A stretch of 64,000 nt of DNA from Paragonimus westermani. Taxonomy: Eukaryota > Platyhelminthes > Trematoda > Plagiorchiida > Troglotrematidae. Where the stretch lies: the NCBI GenBank assembly GCA_008508345.1, contig QNGE01000408.1, forward strand, positions 186,001 to 250,000, read 5' to 3'. The position numbers and the translations under genes were made by a program. Below are positions 9,944 to 21,545 of this stretch, one piece after another; position 1 is the first letter of the stretch, and every line of letters starts with the position of its first letter. Below the pieces are notes generated by a model, which was given only the letters and a program-made list of their open reading frames with translations, made no database searches and was not told the origin of the DNA.

Positions 9944-11416
9944 TTTGTACACTGTTATATAACTTACTGTCATAGTGGAACACAAAACTATCTATTTACG
10001 TGGAACAAGCGAGCGTCTTCGTGCATTATCTTCAAGCAGGAATGTTTTCTAATCTAGTTTCGTGATTTCATTCGGTCTTTTTAGATAAATTGGATGAAAT
10101 TCGTGATCCCCAGAGGTGTGAACGTATAGCGGACCTCGCGGCTACTGAGCAACGTTCCCAAAATGGTTCGGGTGAAAATACTTGTCTATACGTGAGGTTG
10201 GTTTGCGATATCCCCCACAACTCATTATCAAGTATTTATACAGAAGGAATGCAGCTAGAGGTTCAAATATGATAATATGGTCGGATCTGTCGTGAGGTCG
10301 TTGTTCTTGCAATTAACGCGGGCGCTTTAAGGGAATACAGCCGGAAGTTTAGGTCCCTGTCGGATCATGAACATACAGTACCGACGTGTCCTAACGGGTT
10401 CAAAGGACGTGTTGTGCTCGTTTCAGAAACATAATCGGAAAACTTGGTCCTAATGATCAGATGAACTGGTGTTCATTTTTATTTCTACTGAAGGTTGTTG
10501 GGCTTGTTTCGCATACGGACAAATCGTATGGTGAAGGCAGACTTGTGGCGAGTCACGTGACCGTCAGGTCGAAAACGATTACTACGCGATAACTCCACAA
10601 TATGATACCATGTCGTTCATACTACTTCGTGCAAAGCGCAAGTCTGATGAAATAATTGATTAATCTGGGATAAGGCAGAGGATGGTTCATAGACGTGTTA
10701 GTCGAATACTAGGCCGCGCCCAATTTATTTATTAATAGCTATGTCGGAACTCCTCATAGCCAATTACTTCAGAATGTCTAGATGATGTATCTGGCTCGGA
10801 AGATTTGGCTTATGAGTCTTATTGGTAGTTGGTTGTAGATATGGATAAGTGTGATGTCGACAACCCGGTATCAGGTTGGATTGCTAGGACTTTCAAGCTC
10901 GTAGACGGTTGCACCTTGAGTAACCGTGTTCAGTAATGATTGGTTACCCTTGTTATATCTGAGATCTCAAAAAACGGATTTGTCAGAAATCCACATGAAG
11001 CCCTTGAAATAGTTTTGTATTCATCTTGTAAAACTTCCATTAGGTTTGACGACCATTTTACTGATTACTCTCAGGAACGCAGAATTCTTTCACCTCATTT
11101 TTAATAATGCCTCGAACAAGTTATCCTTAAAACGCTGAGACGACAATTGATATTCTGAAAAGCCAGATACCAGTACGTCTAGAAACCATTTGTTCTATTA
11201 AATTTGAAGTAATCGTATGTTCGGAAAAAATGCACATATGCAGGTTTAATGAGATCAGTGATCTCGACCTGTCTCAGAAGTCCCAGTCGTGGGGTTATCG
11301 ATTGGAATTAACAGGACAGTCACTGTGTCTCCTCTCAAGACGATCGGGCAACCTGATCATTGCTCACAAGCGAGAGTGGTTGAGCGTTCACATTTGATAA
11401 TTCGGTCGTGCCTAAT
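9944..11416. other. Intron sequence, nothing recognised
   Basis: Between the LTR element and the SINE. No splice-bounded coding segment and no repeat were recognised. Confidence 0.5.
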
Positions 11417-11426
11417 GTGAGGTCAA

Positions 11427-11481
11427 TGGCGCAGTGGTCAACGCGGTTGCCTCATGATTGGAATGGCCGGGGATCAAATCC
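11427..11481 (+). promoter_or_regulatory. RNA polymerase III internal promoter (A and B boxes)
   Basis: A box TGGCGCAGTGG (consensus TRGCNNAGYNGG) and B box GGATCAAATCC (consensus GGTTCGANTCC) lie 33 bases apart. The B box deviates from consensus at two or three positions, so activity is uncertain. Confidence 0.65.
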
Positions 11482-11499
11482 CGGTCGTGGCAAGGATAT

Positions 11500-11544
11500 G
11501 CACTACTGATGAGCTCTAATGAGAGCGAAACTCGAGTCTAGTGC
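11500..11544 (+). ncRNA. Minimal hammerhead ribozyme
   Basis: All conserved parts are present in order. Stem I is GCACTA pairing with TAGTGC (6 bp, perfect). The core is CTGATGAG at 11506-11513. Stem II is GCTCT-AATG-AGAGC. The core CGAAAC follows, with a very short stem III and loop (TCGA) and the cleavage triplet GTC at 11536-11538. Cut would fall after C11538. A type I hammerhead with a 1-2 bp stem III is the form known in SINE-like and Penelope-like retroelements. Such short stem III ribozymes often cleave better as dimers. No core position deviates from consensus, so activity is plausible. Confidence 0.88.
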
Positions 11545-11652
11545 TTGTTTTCGAAAGAGGCTGGCTGGAATGTCTATGTGAATGCGAACGCTGCGATCAA
11601 ATGTGAGTGATGGCCAACTTGAAAATAAACCAAGTCCCCGACTACTCATCAG

Positions 11653-12573
11653 AAATACACATATCTTTAAAACTAATATGGTTTCCTTTGGAATTTGCCG
11701 ATAACTTTAAAACTGCCATAAAATTTGGCGAACTCAAGCAGATTTATCTTGGGTAAACCTAAGCTTATCCATGCTGGAAGAATGTGGAAGGCACAGTTGG
11801 GCGACATTCATATTTAGCTAGAACGTTGTTTGTGGAGGTACGCAAGCCGGGGCAACTGACGAGTAGATTTTTCATTAAAGTGAGGCATTCCAAACCGGAT
11901 TCAAACGAGTACTTTGGTATAGATTTCAGCTCAACGACGAATCATTTAGGGCCAGTCGTAACTGAGCTACTTTTAGTCTGTGGTCAACTACACTCAGAAA
12001 TCTAGACTCAAGATGAAATCAGTCACCAATCTCGTACAATGTATTGTTGGTACGTTAGCGCCAAATACTGAGAGCTGAAGGCACAAGACATGACATACCC
12101 ATTGTGGTTGTTGGTATCAGCGGTTGATTTAAGCCACTCTATAAATGAATAGATTTTGAGAAACCTCCAATCTGATTTCGAAACAGCTTGTCAGCAATCA
12201 GTAATTTGGTTTATTGGTAAATTTCCACTCCTGATACCGAACCTTATTCAGACCAGACCAACCTATGCACTGGAAGCCTTAACAAATAGCCAATGTTAAT
12301 GTGATCCGGAAATAAACCGTAGGGTATATAAGTAGAAGATAATTGGAATGGTTCGCATTATGGGGGGGGGCAAAAGGACGTTGCAGACTACTTTTACTCC
12401 TGTTTTAAGGGACTTCAACTAATCAATACATCATGCATTTAATCTCAGTTAGTATTGAACCATAGAGCTACACTCGGATAATCCACAAAATTACTTCGCT
12501 GAATTTAGTTCAAACAGCAATTGTATTTTTTACAGCAAACCATCTGTTTGCTGATTTATTAAACTCCACTCAC
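11653..12573. other. Intron sequence
   Basis: No recognised content apart from a run of nine Gs near 12362. Ends at the splice donor of the next exon. Confidence 0.5.
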
Positions 12574-12696
12574 CCAAACAACGCCGTCGATCTGGTGCCA
12601 AATAGTAACCTGCTGGGCAACGACAGTAATTCGACTTTGGGTTCCGGGCACAATCTCTTTCACAATCCCCCGTTCCTGATGCACAGTCGTCTATCT
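12574..12696 (-). CDS. Calcium-binding EGF exon of an EGFL7/MEGF6-like gene
   Basis: This 123-bp exon (41 codons), phase 1 to phase 1, has acceptor TCGACAG and donor GTGAGT. The peptide starts EIDDCASGTGDCERDC and ends with NYCRCPAGYYLAPDRRRCLG, with six cysteines in EGF spacing. EIDDC plus the Y in NYCRC point to a calcium-binding EGF. It is separated from the 5301-5426 exon by a 7.1-kb intron and from the 18903-19028 exon by 6.2 kb. It can be joined to both in frame. Extracellular; function beyond calcium-dependent structure is unknown. Confidence 0.85.
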
Positions 12697-14825
12697 CTGT
12701 CGATGTGATTGGAAAAAGTTATGTACATAATTACACATATGAAAAGAGTCACAGTTATATTTTCTATTCTCCTATTAGAACAGTTATTGAAATCTGATTG
12801 GTTGGATTAAATTTTCCAAACTAGAACATACATAATGAACGCGGGAAAAAGCTCACCACAGGAGGTTTGTCCCATTTGGAACAATTACACATCTGTGTAT
12901 GGAATAATATGTACTAAAGTTATATCGATGATCTTTTGGAAAACGTAGGAGAAATTCTGCAAACCGATATCGGTACCCAACCAGCGGTGACTATACATTA
13001 AACGGTGAGCGTCAGAAAGTCAGCCTTCTAATGCAACAGATTTTAATTCGAAACGAAGGTGTTTCTTACCATGTATAAGTCTAGAAGAAGGGGCCACATT
13101 TGATCGGCAGCTTACTTTGTTCCCGCCTCACCGTGATGGCTTCAATTCTATATTTAGGTAGCCTGTTGGCCACACAAAAGCACAAATTTGAGGTGTTTAT
13201 ATTGAAGGTTTATTTCATCAATCACATAGTGCTTCAACAATTTGCAGTCAGCGCAACAAACAGATGAGCTTGACTGATTGCGTATTACCCGCCAAGCTGT
13301 TGGCGCCAGATTAAAATGGTAGAAGCACGTAACATGGTTCACAGAATGAGCCGTAGAAGATTACTCATATTTGCTGAGTAAGTCACAACCTACGGTTGGA
13401 AGCCTTCAGTAGCAGTGCACAACATCGTGATTTCTTCGTACCTTTATTTTCAGCTCGTAATCTTCATGTCCCACAGTGTATAATGTTTATTGTTTGTGTT
13501 TATATGGTCTGAAAGAGTTGTAATATACACACGAAAGTGCCCCGTAGCCGACTTAAACAAGTAATCGTATGGTGTGCATGCTTAGATGAAGGCTCAGCAA
13601 TGTTTTGTTGTTCGCCCGAAGATCTGCTGGTCGGCAGACACACTTACGTCCACGTACAAGTATTTCTCTTAATGGACGAAAAGTTGCATTCAGAAAGCTT
13701 GTATTGATTTGGGTGCAATTGTGTACAAACACACCACAGAATCGATAGAAACAGATGAATTCACTAGCTGTGTACACAGCACGGAAACATATGATACGAA
13801 TATAATTGCAGCAATCCGTTGCATATGAATGAATGTTGTTAGGTCTGTAAGTCATACTTTCGGTTGCAACTTGGGAGGAAGTCATCTTTCCGTGACTATC
13901 CAAGCCTTTTTGATAGGGATTTACTCGTGTTAATCAGATTCCACAGTAAGTTCAAGGTGATCGCGGCACAAACTCCATTAGTCATTCTCAATGTTTGCTC
14001 CTTTGGTTACACAAGAGAGATCGCAACTTGTTTAGTGCTTAAACGGAAGTTTATCAAGTTGGCTGTCTCAGGAAAAATTTGGTATATAGCATTTTCTCAC
14101 CGACACGACACAGTAGTGTATTTCGATTATATTACAGACTCAAATTTATAATATACCCGATGGATGAGCGCAGCTTCATCCCATATGTCTCGGATGGTAG
14201 TATTTACTGATGGCGATAAGTTGTTGAAGGAATGGAAATGTATGTCCCCATGATAGCGCCTTTGGAAATGTTTGCGTCAAAATAACAACCGAACCAGCTT
14301 CAACACATAAAAACAACTTTGCAACGAGGTAGCTGGCACGTATCCCGGTAATCAGATGCACCGTCTTGGTTTAATTCAGACATACAGGTTCCTAGTTGAC
14401 TCACACAAAAAGTACCTTATGTGACGCTCGTAGCAGACAGTTGACAGCCCATGTGACCAGATGACGTTGTTGACGGACTGGGAGATAGTTGACCGATTGG
14501 TTGTATCAGCAGTAAATTAATCAAGGAATATGACGAATTAAACTTGCCTTACGAATAAGGACTACTGAACCGGTTACAAATGTGCAGAAAAATTTCGTCG
14601 GTTGTTGCGTCAGCGACCTGCTTCGGATAAGCTGTATTGTTCTGTGATAACTGACAGGAACATATTCATTACGTTCAAATGATTCTTTGCGAAACAAATG
14701 GGGCGGAATGTAGTTTTTAGGAATATCTTTCCATCATCGCATTCGGAAACTGAGATAAAGGGTCAACGTGGTCGTGTGATCGAGAGTTCATCTTAGAAGA
14801 TTACGGAACTCCTTAGGTTCACTCA
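12697..14825. other. Intron sequence, nothing recognised
   Basis: A 116-codon open frame on the minus strand at 13553-13903 shows no domain and is taken as chance. Confidence 0.5.
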
Positions 14826-15042
14826 GCGCGGCTATGGTCAACTTGGTTGCCTTTAAAGTTTGGCCGCAGTTTAAATCTTGGCTGTCGCAAAGATATACAT
14901 TGTCATCGAATTATGATTAGAGCAAAATTAAGTATGCTACCCGTGTGCAGAAGGAGCTGGGTGAGAAGTCAATGAGAAAGTGTAAACTGTGATCGATTTT
15001 GGATACTTAATTTATGTTAAGCAAAATCCCCTACTACTTACT
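14826..15042 (+). mobile_element. Eroded SINE copy, same family as 11417
   Basis: The blocks align in order with the better copy: ggtcaacttggttgcct in the head, cgcaaagatataca before the ribozyme, an eroded ribozyme ending in a gtatgct-like string, and a weak tail (cccctactact). The CTGATGAG core reads TTATGATTAG and the second core is lost, so this ribozyme should be dead. Confidence 0.6.
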
Positions 15043-18000
15043 TGTCAAGTTTGGAACATGTGCGACTCAAACGAGAAGAAAGTAAATGCTTTTCGCTTCT
15101 GTATGTTGTAATATGGTTTCCAGTTTATAACTTGTTTCTAATTAGATCGGACTGGAGCGGTCCCCATATTGGAGGGTTTGCCGTCAGTCGAAGCTTAAAC
15201 AAGCCGTTGCGAACTAAACTGTGGTCACTAAACACCAAGCAATCATAAATAGCGGCCAGGTGTTGCGTCGAGCCTGCCTATAAGAGATGACGACTAAATC
15301 AAACTAGTTGAACGAGGGCGGAAGTAAAACAACCCACTTACCAGAGCAATGATGACCTTGCCAATCAAAAGGCGGCATGAATGATGCCTAAAAGCAAATG
15401 TTACTGCGGCTACTGTTTTAATCCAAAATTGAGGGTAGTAATTCTCTAATCGTATGGGAATAGTTAGCAGCAGTCGGATATTTCGTCGGTCTAATTACTT
15501 TGGCTTAATACCCAAGTGTGGCAAGAAGTTCCATTTGGAATATACTTCTTGCTACCACAATACTATTCCAGGCTACCAAACTGAAAACATGTCCATTCCT
15601 GACTAGCAAGTCATCACCGGGTTTACTGACTAACTTTGAGTGGACATCAGTTTGGTTATGGTCAGCAAGAAAGCATCGAATTTTACGCGAATGCCATTGT
15701 AACCATGTTTCGGGGTTTTGTGCGCTCAGTCAACCATCAACAAGGACAGTGGTTCAGTTCACATGTGTGCTGCATTCGTGCGCCAGTCTGTTTTCCTCTG
15801 TAACCCATTTTGATCAGTATCCCTGACAAATATTAGCCGCTTGAATCTAACCAGTTCTTGCAACACTAACCCCTAGGAGGGGCGTTTGCAGAAAATTGTC
15901 CCTGGTACCGGTTGCACCGGTTGAAATTCTGATGTGTCACAAGTGACTGGGTTTTATGGCCAAGTAACTAAATAATCGGAATACAAATCATTTCTTTTAA
16001 CGCCAGGATAACACCGTCCGTCTAAGCGAAAAGAAAGAAGTCAGTTGCGAAATCCAGGGGGGGGAATGCTTCCGTTGTGTAAAATAATGAAAACATACAT
16101 TATAGTTAAAAATGAGCGTTTTACGCATTTGCAGGTGAAATCGGTACACACGTGTATATGCATATACTTCCGTATGTCTTTTGTATGTGGTAGGTTTTAG
16201 CAATATTAATAAATAGGCTATGTGGCTGATGGAATGCATCAAGCAGTATGTCATTCTTGTAGGGTTTTCACAGCCTCTTGTGCAATCACTGTTGAATGTC
16301 GAATATTATAGAATGAACTGAATGTTTCCAGCATCAAAGAATACCTTAAGATCTGTGTTCTAATGAATCAGAGTTCGCTCTCACTGTGAACGTTGTTGAT
16401 CTCAGTGTCGAATATGCTATCTCCAACTCACTGGTCAATTAAGTGTCAATTTCGATCGTGAAATGTAGGTTTGGTAGTAACATGGAACACAGCATTACAC
16501 CAGTAAGCCTCACCACACATGCGAAAATTGAAAAGGATAATGCTTATTTCTTATCAGACGCTTTTGACCCCTAAACGCTTGCTTTGTCAGTTATGAACGA
16601 CATGCATTATGCGTGTTATTTCCATTCCAAAAATCGAAACAACTATGTCTACTCCAAAATTTCACTGATCCCTTTTTCCTAGTCATCGGAATAAAACCTC
16701 CTGGTTACATCAGGAACATCAGGTGCCTGATACCCGCCGACCAGTTGGTGAGTCAAGACAAACTGACAATCTCGATCGTACCGTTTATGGTCATTCTGAT
16801 GACAACGCTGTAATCGAGTGCATACGGTGTACAAAAGAATGCACACCCAACTGGAGAATGTCCGACAGTCGGTATTAGTTTTGATCACCTGGAATTACAA
16901 ATGGCCAATCAGAACATTTAAACCCCATTCGTGTACTTGTAGACCGACATAATTCATTGTCTAACGTCTCAGCTCGACAGTTCGGTATACAACTGAACGA
17001 CAGTCCATCTCCTATGTCCAAGGTCAAACACTTAATGTACAGGCTACGAGGTGGTCATCATGTCAGTGTTAGGCCACGGGTGCGTTTCACGTCACAGATA
17101 AAAATGCTGTTAAGCTACGAGCAGACAGAGGAATATATCTGGTTGTCAGAATGCTGAAAAATTCATCAGCGAATATGATGAGATGCGTATCAAGCTACGC
17201 TTATCCTTTTCATATAGAAAATGGGGTAAGAAGTTGTTCTGTCTTCCGATTAACCTTGACAGAACTGGCCTTTCTGAGACAGTTGCATGGTCTTCCGAAG
17301 TAAACTGGAAGTGCCAGTTCGACTTTCCTGAACGGTTTACCTACTAAGAAGCACGAAAATAGTTCACACTGTACGGAAATTTTAATGAAGCAACTGGTTG
17401 GTGTTGGTTACTTATTGGTACCGCCGGATTGAGCGAATTTTGATGAGTACCGAACGCTCAGGCACTTTACCATTCACCTGGCTAATCATAAATATACTGT
17501 CCTCGGTATGCTGACCTTCAACAGTCTAAACGGGGAGGGTGGTCGAAATACATACGGTGGACTGTTAAGCCACGAGTTTTTTTTATAGGGAACGAGATGG
17601 AAAGGTACACTTGAATACTCACAGGTGAACAAGTTAATGATAGCTTGGACGTGATGAAACATTACGTCTGAGCTGTTATCCGATCAACTTGACCACAGCT
17701 CTCAATGTAGGAACATATGCTATCAGTATTGTACATATAGAATATTAACATATTTCAAGACAACAATGTTCTAACCGACCGACACAGCATGTAGGAAGAG
17801 TCGAGCCAATTTCCTGAGAACACATTGCGCGTTTTAGGGTAAATTCACGTACTGGTGCTGTTCATTCTTTGTTAAACTATCTACAGTGTCTTGGATGTGG
17901 TATCCATTAGGAGGTGCAAAGACTACCAATGGATGAATGAATACTATTTGGATAAGGACATTTTGGTGATCATTGCATTGAAGCATGCTCAACAGTGTTC

Positions 18001-18902
18001 AAAAGTTTCGAGTGGAACGTGTCTCTTAAAATGACATACCCGAATTCACAAGCCCAGGCTATCTGATCATGGCAATGTATTTCGTCCGTGGCCATGCACT
18101 TCCATACGTGGTTTGCATACGATGGGCGCTATTATAGTGTTCTTCAAGAACACACAATGAACATAATTATTATCACAGATCTATACAAAGTATTACTGGT
18201 TATGACTATTCGTTCATGCTATTACTCTGTGTAGTATGTTTCAAATTAATCTGAAGGTTTCATATAGTTCTTCGTTTTCATTTAAGTATCAGTAATCTGT
18301 AAATTACCCATAACTAATTAGATAACTAAATTGCTGGACCCAATTTCAAGCGATAGGAAAGTAAGCATTCGTTAGTCATAATCTTGCTAAGTCGTCTGGA
18401 CTGTATGAACAGGATGTTTTTGATCAGTTGGCCAAAAACTTCCACTTGCTACAAATCACTTTATGTGAAAATCGATAAGTAACACAAATATTTTTGAGTA
18501 CAGACGTCTCACATAACATAAAACCTACTCTGCTGTGCACCGCCTAAGATACCCACATACGCATACGGACCCGCACGTCTCCTTATTCAGTGAGTCCTGG
18601 TTTGTCCCGGTCAACCAGACAGCGAATCAGGTAACCCGGTTGGAACATTTCAAGTACACCGTACACAGAACAAAAGACGCGTCGGAATGTGCACACTGTC
18701 TGGTATGTGAGCTAAGCGTTAGTTGTAGGAGGGGCAGTTTAAGCTGTGTGTTGGTAACGAAGTTCGTGTGTGCTAGTAATGTGACTAGTTTTGTTTACCA
18801 TCGCACGATGATGGCCTTTACACATCTCTCTATCTCTGGTTCTTTGTCTATCTGTTTGAGTTGATGTGTGTGCTTACATTTGATATGAACTGGAATACTC
18901 AC
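15043..18902. other. Intron sequence, nothing recognised
   Basis: A 46-bp segment with good splice borders at about 15350-15395 (minus) does not read in frame with the EGF exons, so it was not called. Otherwise no features. Confidence 0.45.
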
Positions 18903-19028
18903 GAATTTGGCAGTGAACACCGGTGTAGCCGGCAGGACAGCTACATCGAACCACACCGTTGTTTTCGTAGCACAGGCCACCGTTTTGGCATGCAAATGCA
19001 AACTGTACAAATTGACTGCAGTTGGATT
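18903..19028 (-). CDS. EGF-like exon of an EGFL7/MEGF6-like gene
   Basis: This 126-bp exon has acceptor TTATTTCACAG and donor GTGAGT, phase 1 at both ends. The peptide starts ESNCSQFVQFAFACQNGGLC and continues with VVRCSCPAGYTGVHCQ, a complete six-cysteine EGF domain with the classic CxNGGxC and CxCPxGYxGxxC motifs. It lacks the DxDEC start, so it is a plain EGF rather than calcium-binding. In the gene it follows the EMI-like exon (33.6 kb) and precedes the two cbEGF exons, the same order as in EGFL7/8. Confidence 0.88.
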
Positions 19029-21153
19029 CTGTGAAATAAAATAATGAATGAAGACTCATTTAAACAGTGGAAATATACATAAAAAGATTGGAAACACATT
19101 GTTTTCCTACGTTTTCCAGGTCTGTTGAGTACAGAATACTCGACCAGGGCTAGAATGAAGACAGGCTAGAACCCCGTATTCCTGTGACGGAATGACTGAT
19201 TGCAATTTTGAAGTCGGTGGATGGCTTTGCTATATGTGGTAGGAATGTGTGAAAGAAGTCGGAACACATGATCCCACCTAGGTTACTTTACACTTGGAAG
19301 TTGAGATGAATGTTATGGGTGCCGAACCGTTCACAAGATGATTTTTTCTCCAATAAGTTGATTACCATCTATAGTTGGCTGCAACATTAACAAATAATTA
19401 GGTCTGCTGTCTGATTGCGTTCAAAGAAAAGAATCCACCTCGGCTTTCGCCCTTGTGGGAACCTATCAACGATGTGTTTGTTTATTGCAACGACGAGTTA
19501 ACCTCCTGTCTACCTTCTCATGTGGCAACCGTGTTAGTCACTGCATCACTGATCCCCATTAGGTACCACTGAATTCTGAGATTTGCGCGTTGTACTACAG
19601 TCAACTTGATCGATCGTATTGATGGAAGATAACAAAAGTGGATAAACAACCGAATCGTGAAAGATTTGGTCAAGTATGTATTTGGTTCATTTTCGCGTGG
19701 AGTACAGTCGCCATCAGCCGACCGTCTTTGCGTATCATCTATGCTGCATTATATTGTTGTGTCCCACAGGGCACAGAAGCCTCACCCGCTCCATACGACA
19801 CGTTACCAGCATTCTTCTAAGTGTGCAGGGAGTACGGTTGCACGATGGCGTGACTAATACACAAGACAAATCAGGACCCAGATATATACCTCTTGCAGTT
19901 TAAAATGTCGTGATATCACTTTCGCACGTCTAGATTTCAACCTAAGATGTCTCAAAGAAGTAAGGCGGACTTCAACGGCGAACAGGGTCGCATGGGTAAT
20001 GTACACAAGAGTAGACGAATAAACACAGGGACAGGATGGCTGTTACAGAGTGAGAGTACACGGTCCTATCAAGTGCAAGCGGTAACCAAAATTGACTCGC
20101 CTGGACCTAGTTGTCTTAGACATCTTAAAGTAACACCAAGACAAGCAAAACTGATATCGAGACATCTTAGACTGGAAGAAAGTATATTCAGGCCGACAGT
20201 TTATCATACAACCCTTTAGTCACACATCAGTTACTCACGTCACCCGTTGATCGATGGCCACTGATTTTGAGAACGCGTCAGAGCGTCCGTTGGTGAGAGT
20301 ATGTTGAAAGATGAACTAATATGGAATGTCCCAATACGTGATCAATCGGCCCGACCTTCCCTGCTGGTCATACTGATCATCAGACCTCCAACACGGTTTA
20401 CAAAACGTATTTCTATCCAACTGTGTGGCCGTCTTACACGGTTTAGAGAAACACACTCATTTAACTAACACTATGTCCTAGGGACTGGTGGTATTGAACT
20501 CGTTCCAAATAACCGTTGAAATCCGACGGAACGCTAGAAAAAAGAGAGTCAGAGCAACAAATCTAGAAGTACTTTTCTGTACACGGGCTGAGTAAGGTGG
20601 CGAAAATAGTGCAAAAGGGCTTCAGAGTGGACGATTTCACAAATTCTGTCTAAAAGGTACAATGTCATTTGTGTTTTAGCCATAATCGCACAATTTGTAA
20701 ACAGGCTCAACTTGTTTGTTTTTTGGTCTCTTTCTCGTGTAAATATGAGCAATCTTATATCACCAGCTCAGTTGGGAGCACAGTATTGATAGCCAGTGTA
20801 CATGGCATTGCATTTATTGACAATAAATCAGCAAGTCACTTTCTATGGACCGTTGGTTTCGGTGATTTAGCTTGCTAAGCATGGTTTCTACACTCCCCGG
20901 ACACTTCATAACGTATCATGGGCTACCCTGTCAGGGACTTTGGAACGTTGTAGACAATTTACACCACTGGCCAATCTTACGTCACCACTCTTTGTTAAGA
21001 AAATACGAGCAGTCAACAGATTCGTGACTCATGAATGTCCTTATGAAAGCCATACTGTTTCCTGGTGATGAGATCTAGGTCTGCTATCTTTTCCTTGGAG
21101 CGAACCATCTAACAAGCTTTCCATCAATTCGGTGACGAGTGGAAGAAGTGCTA
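19029..21153. other. Intron sequence, nothing recognised
   Basis: Several short open frames on the plus strand at 19.6-20.2 kb have no domain or splice support. Confidence 0.45.
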
Positions 21154-21218
21154 TCGGTAGATGGTTCACTGAAGTTTGCTTGTGAACTTTCTAAACCTTT
21201 TCGGTAGATGGTTAACTG
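21154..21218 (+). repeat. Short direct repeat
   Basis: The 18-base string tcggtagatggttcactg at 21154-21171 recurs at 21201-21218 with one change (c to a). Shortly after come two attaaccag strings. Local duplication; no function inferred. Confidence 0.5.
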
Positions 21219-21390
21219 CATAGTGACCATTAACCAGTGACGATTAACCAGTTTTTCTGATTTGAGAACACAGCTTTTCAGGGCGAACAGAGATATTAAA
21301 TCTTAGCTGGGCGATCTATAAGTAAGTAGGTTCACCATTATGATTCTGATTTATGTTTGATAATTCATTCAAGTCTCCCTCGTGTGCCCG

Positions 21391-21545
21391 AAGGTAGCTC
21401 AGTCATTTAAGCGTGTAGCCTTGTGACGACCAAACAACCTGAACTACAGTAATTGCCGCATAGTTAATGTGCTTCCTTCAGACAGGAGCGAAGGTAAAGC
21501 CGTCATGATCCACCGATTTCAGTAGGTTAGACAATTGAAACCGAG
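21391..21545 (+). mobile_element. Diverged tRNA-like SINE with a hammerhead relic
   Basis: The tRNA-like start is ggtagctcagtcatttaagcg (A-box-like), with gccttgtgac where the anticodon arm would be. It is followed by a stretch that fits a hammerhead: ttaatgtg in place of CTGATGAG, then a stem II of gcttcc with ggagc, then cgaagg in place of CGAAAC, and gtc at 21501-21503. Layout equals the 11417 SINE, but stem II and its loop differ, which suggests a second subfamily or older copy. Confidence 0.4.

Larger units (their letters stand above)
11417..11652 (+). mobile_element. tRNA-derived SINE with a hammerhead ribozyme
   Basis: The head is tRNA-like: A box TGGCGCAGTGG at 11427-11437 and B box GGATCAAATCC at 11471-11481, spaced as in a tRNA gene. 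A hammerhead ribozyme follows at 11500-11544, then an unrelated body and a tail gatggccaacttgaaaataa and onward at 11609-11652. The same tail recurs at 49370-49413 with two differences in 44 bases. The architecture matches the hammerhead-bearing SINEs known from schistosomes (Sm-alpha type). Transcription would be by RNA polymerase III from the internal boxes, and mobilisation by a partner LINE. It lies antisense in an intron of the EGF gene. Exact ends were not fixed because no clear target duplication was found. Confidence 0.85.

Noticed and set aside
13553..13903. 116-codon frame on the minus strand
   Set aside because: No domain, no splice borders, composition like its intron surroundings.
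15350..15395. 46-bp minus-strand segment between TTTGCTTTTAG and GTAAGT
   Set aside because: It hits a stop in the phase required by the EGF exons, so it does not belong to that gene; nothing else supports it.
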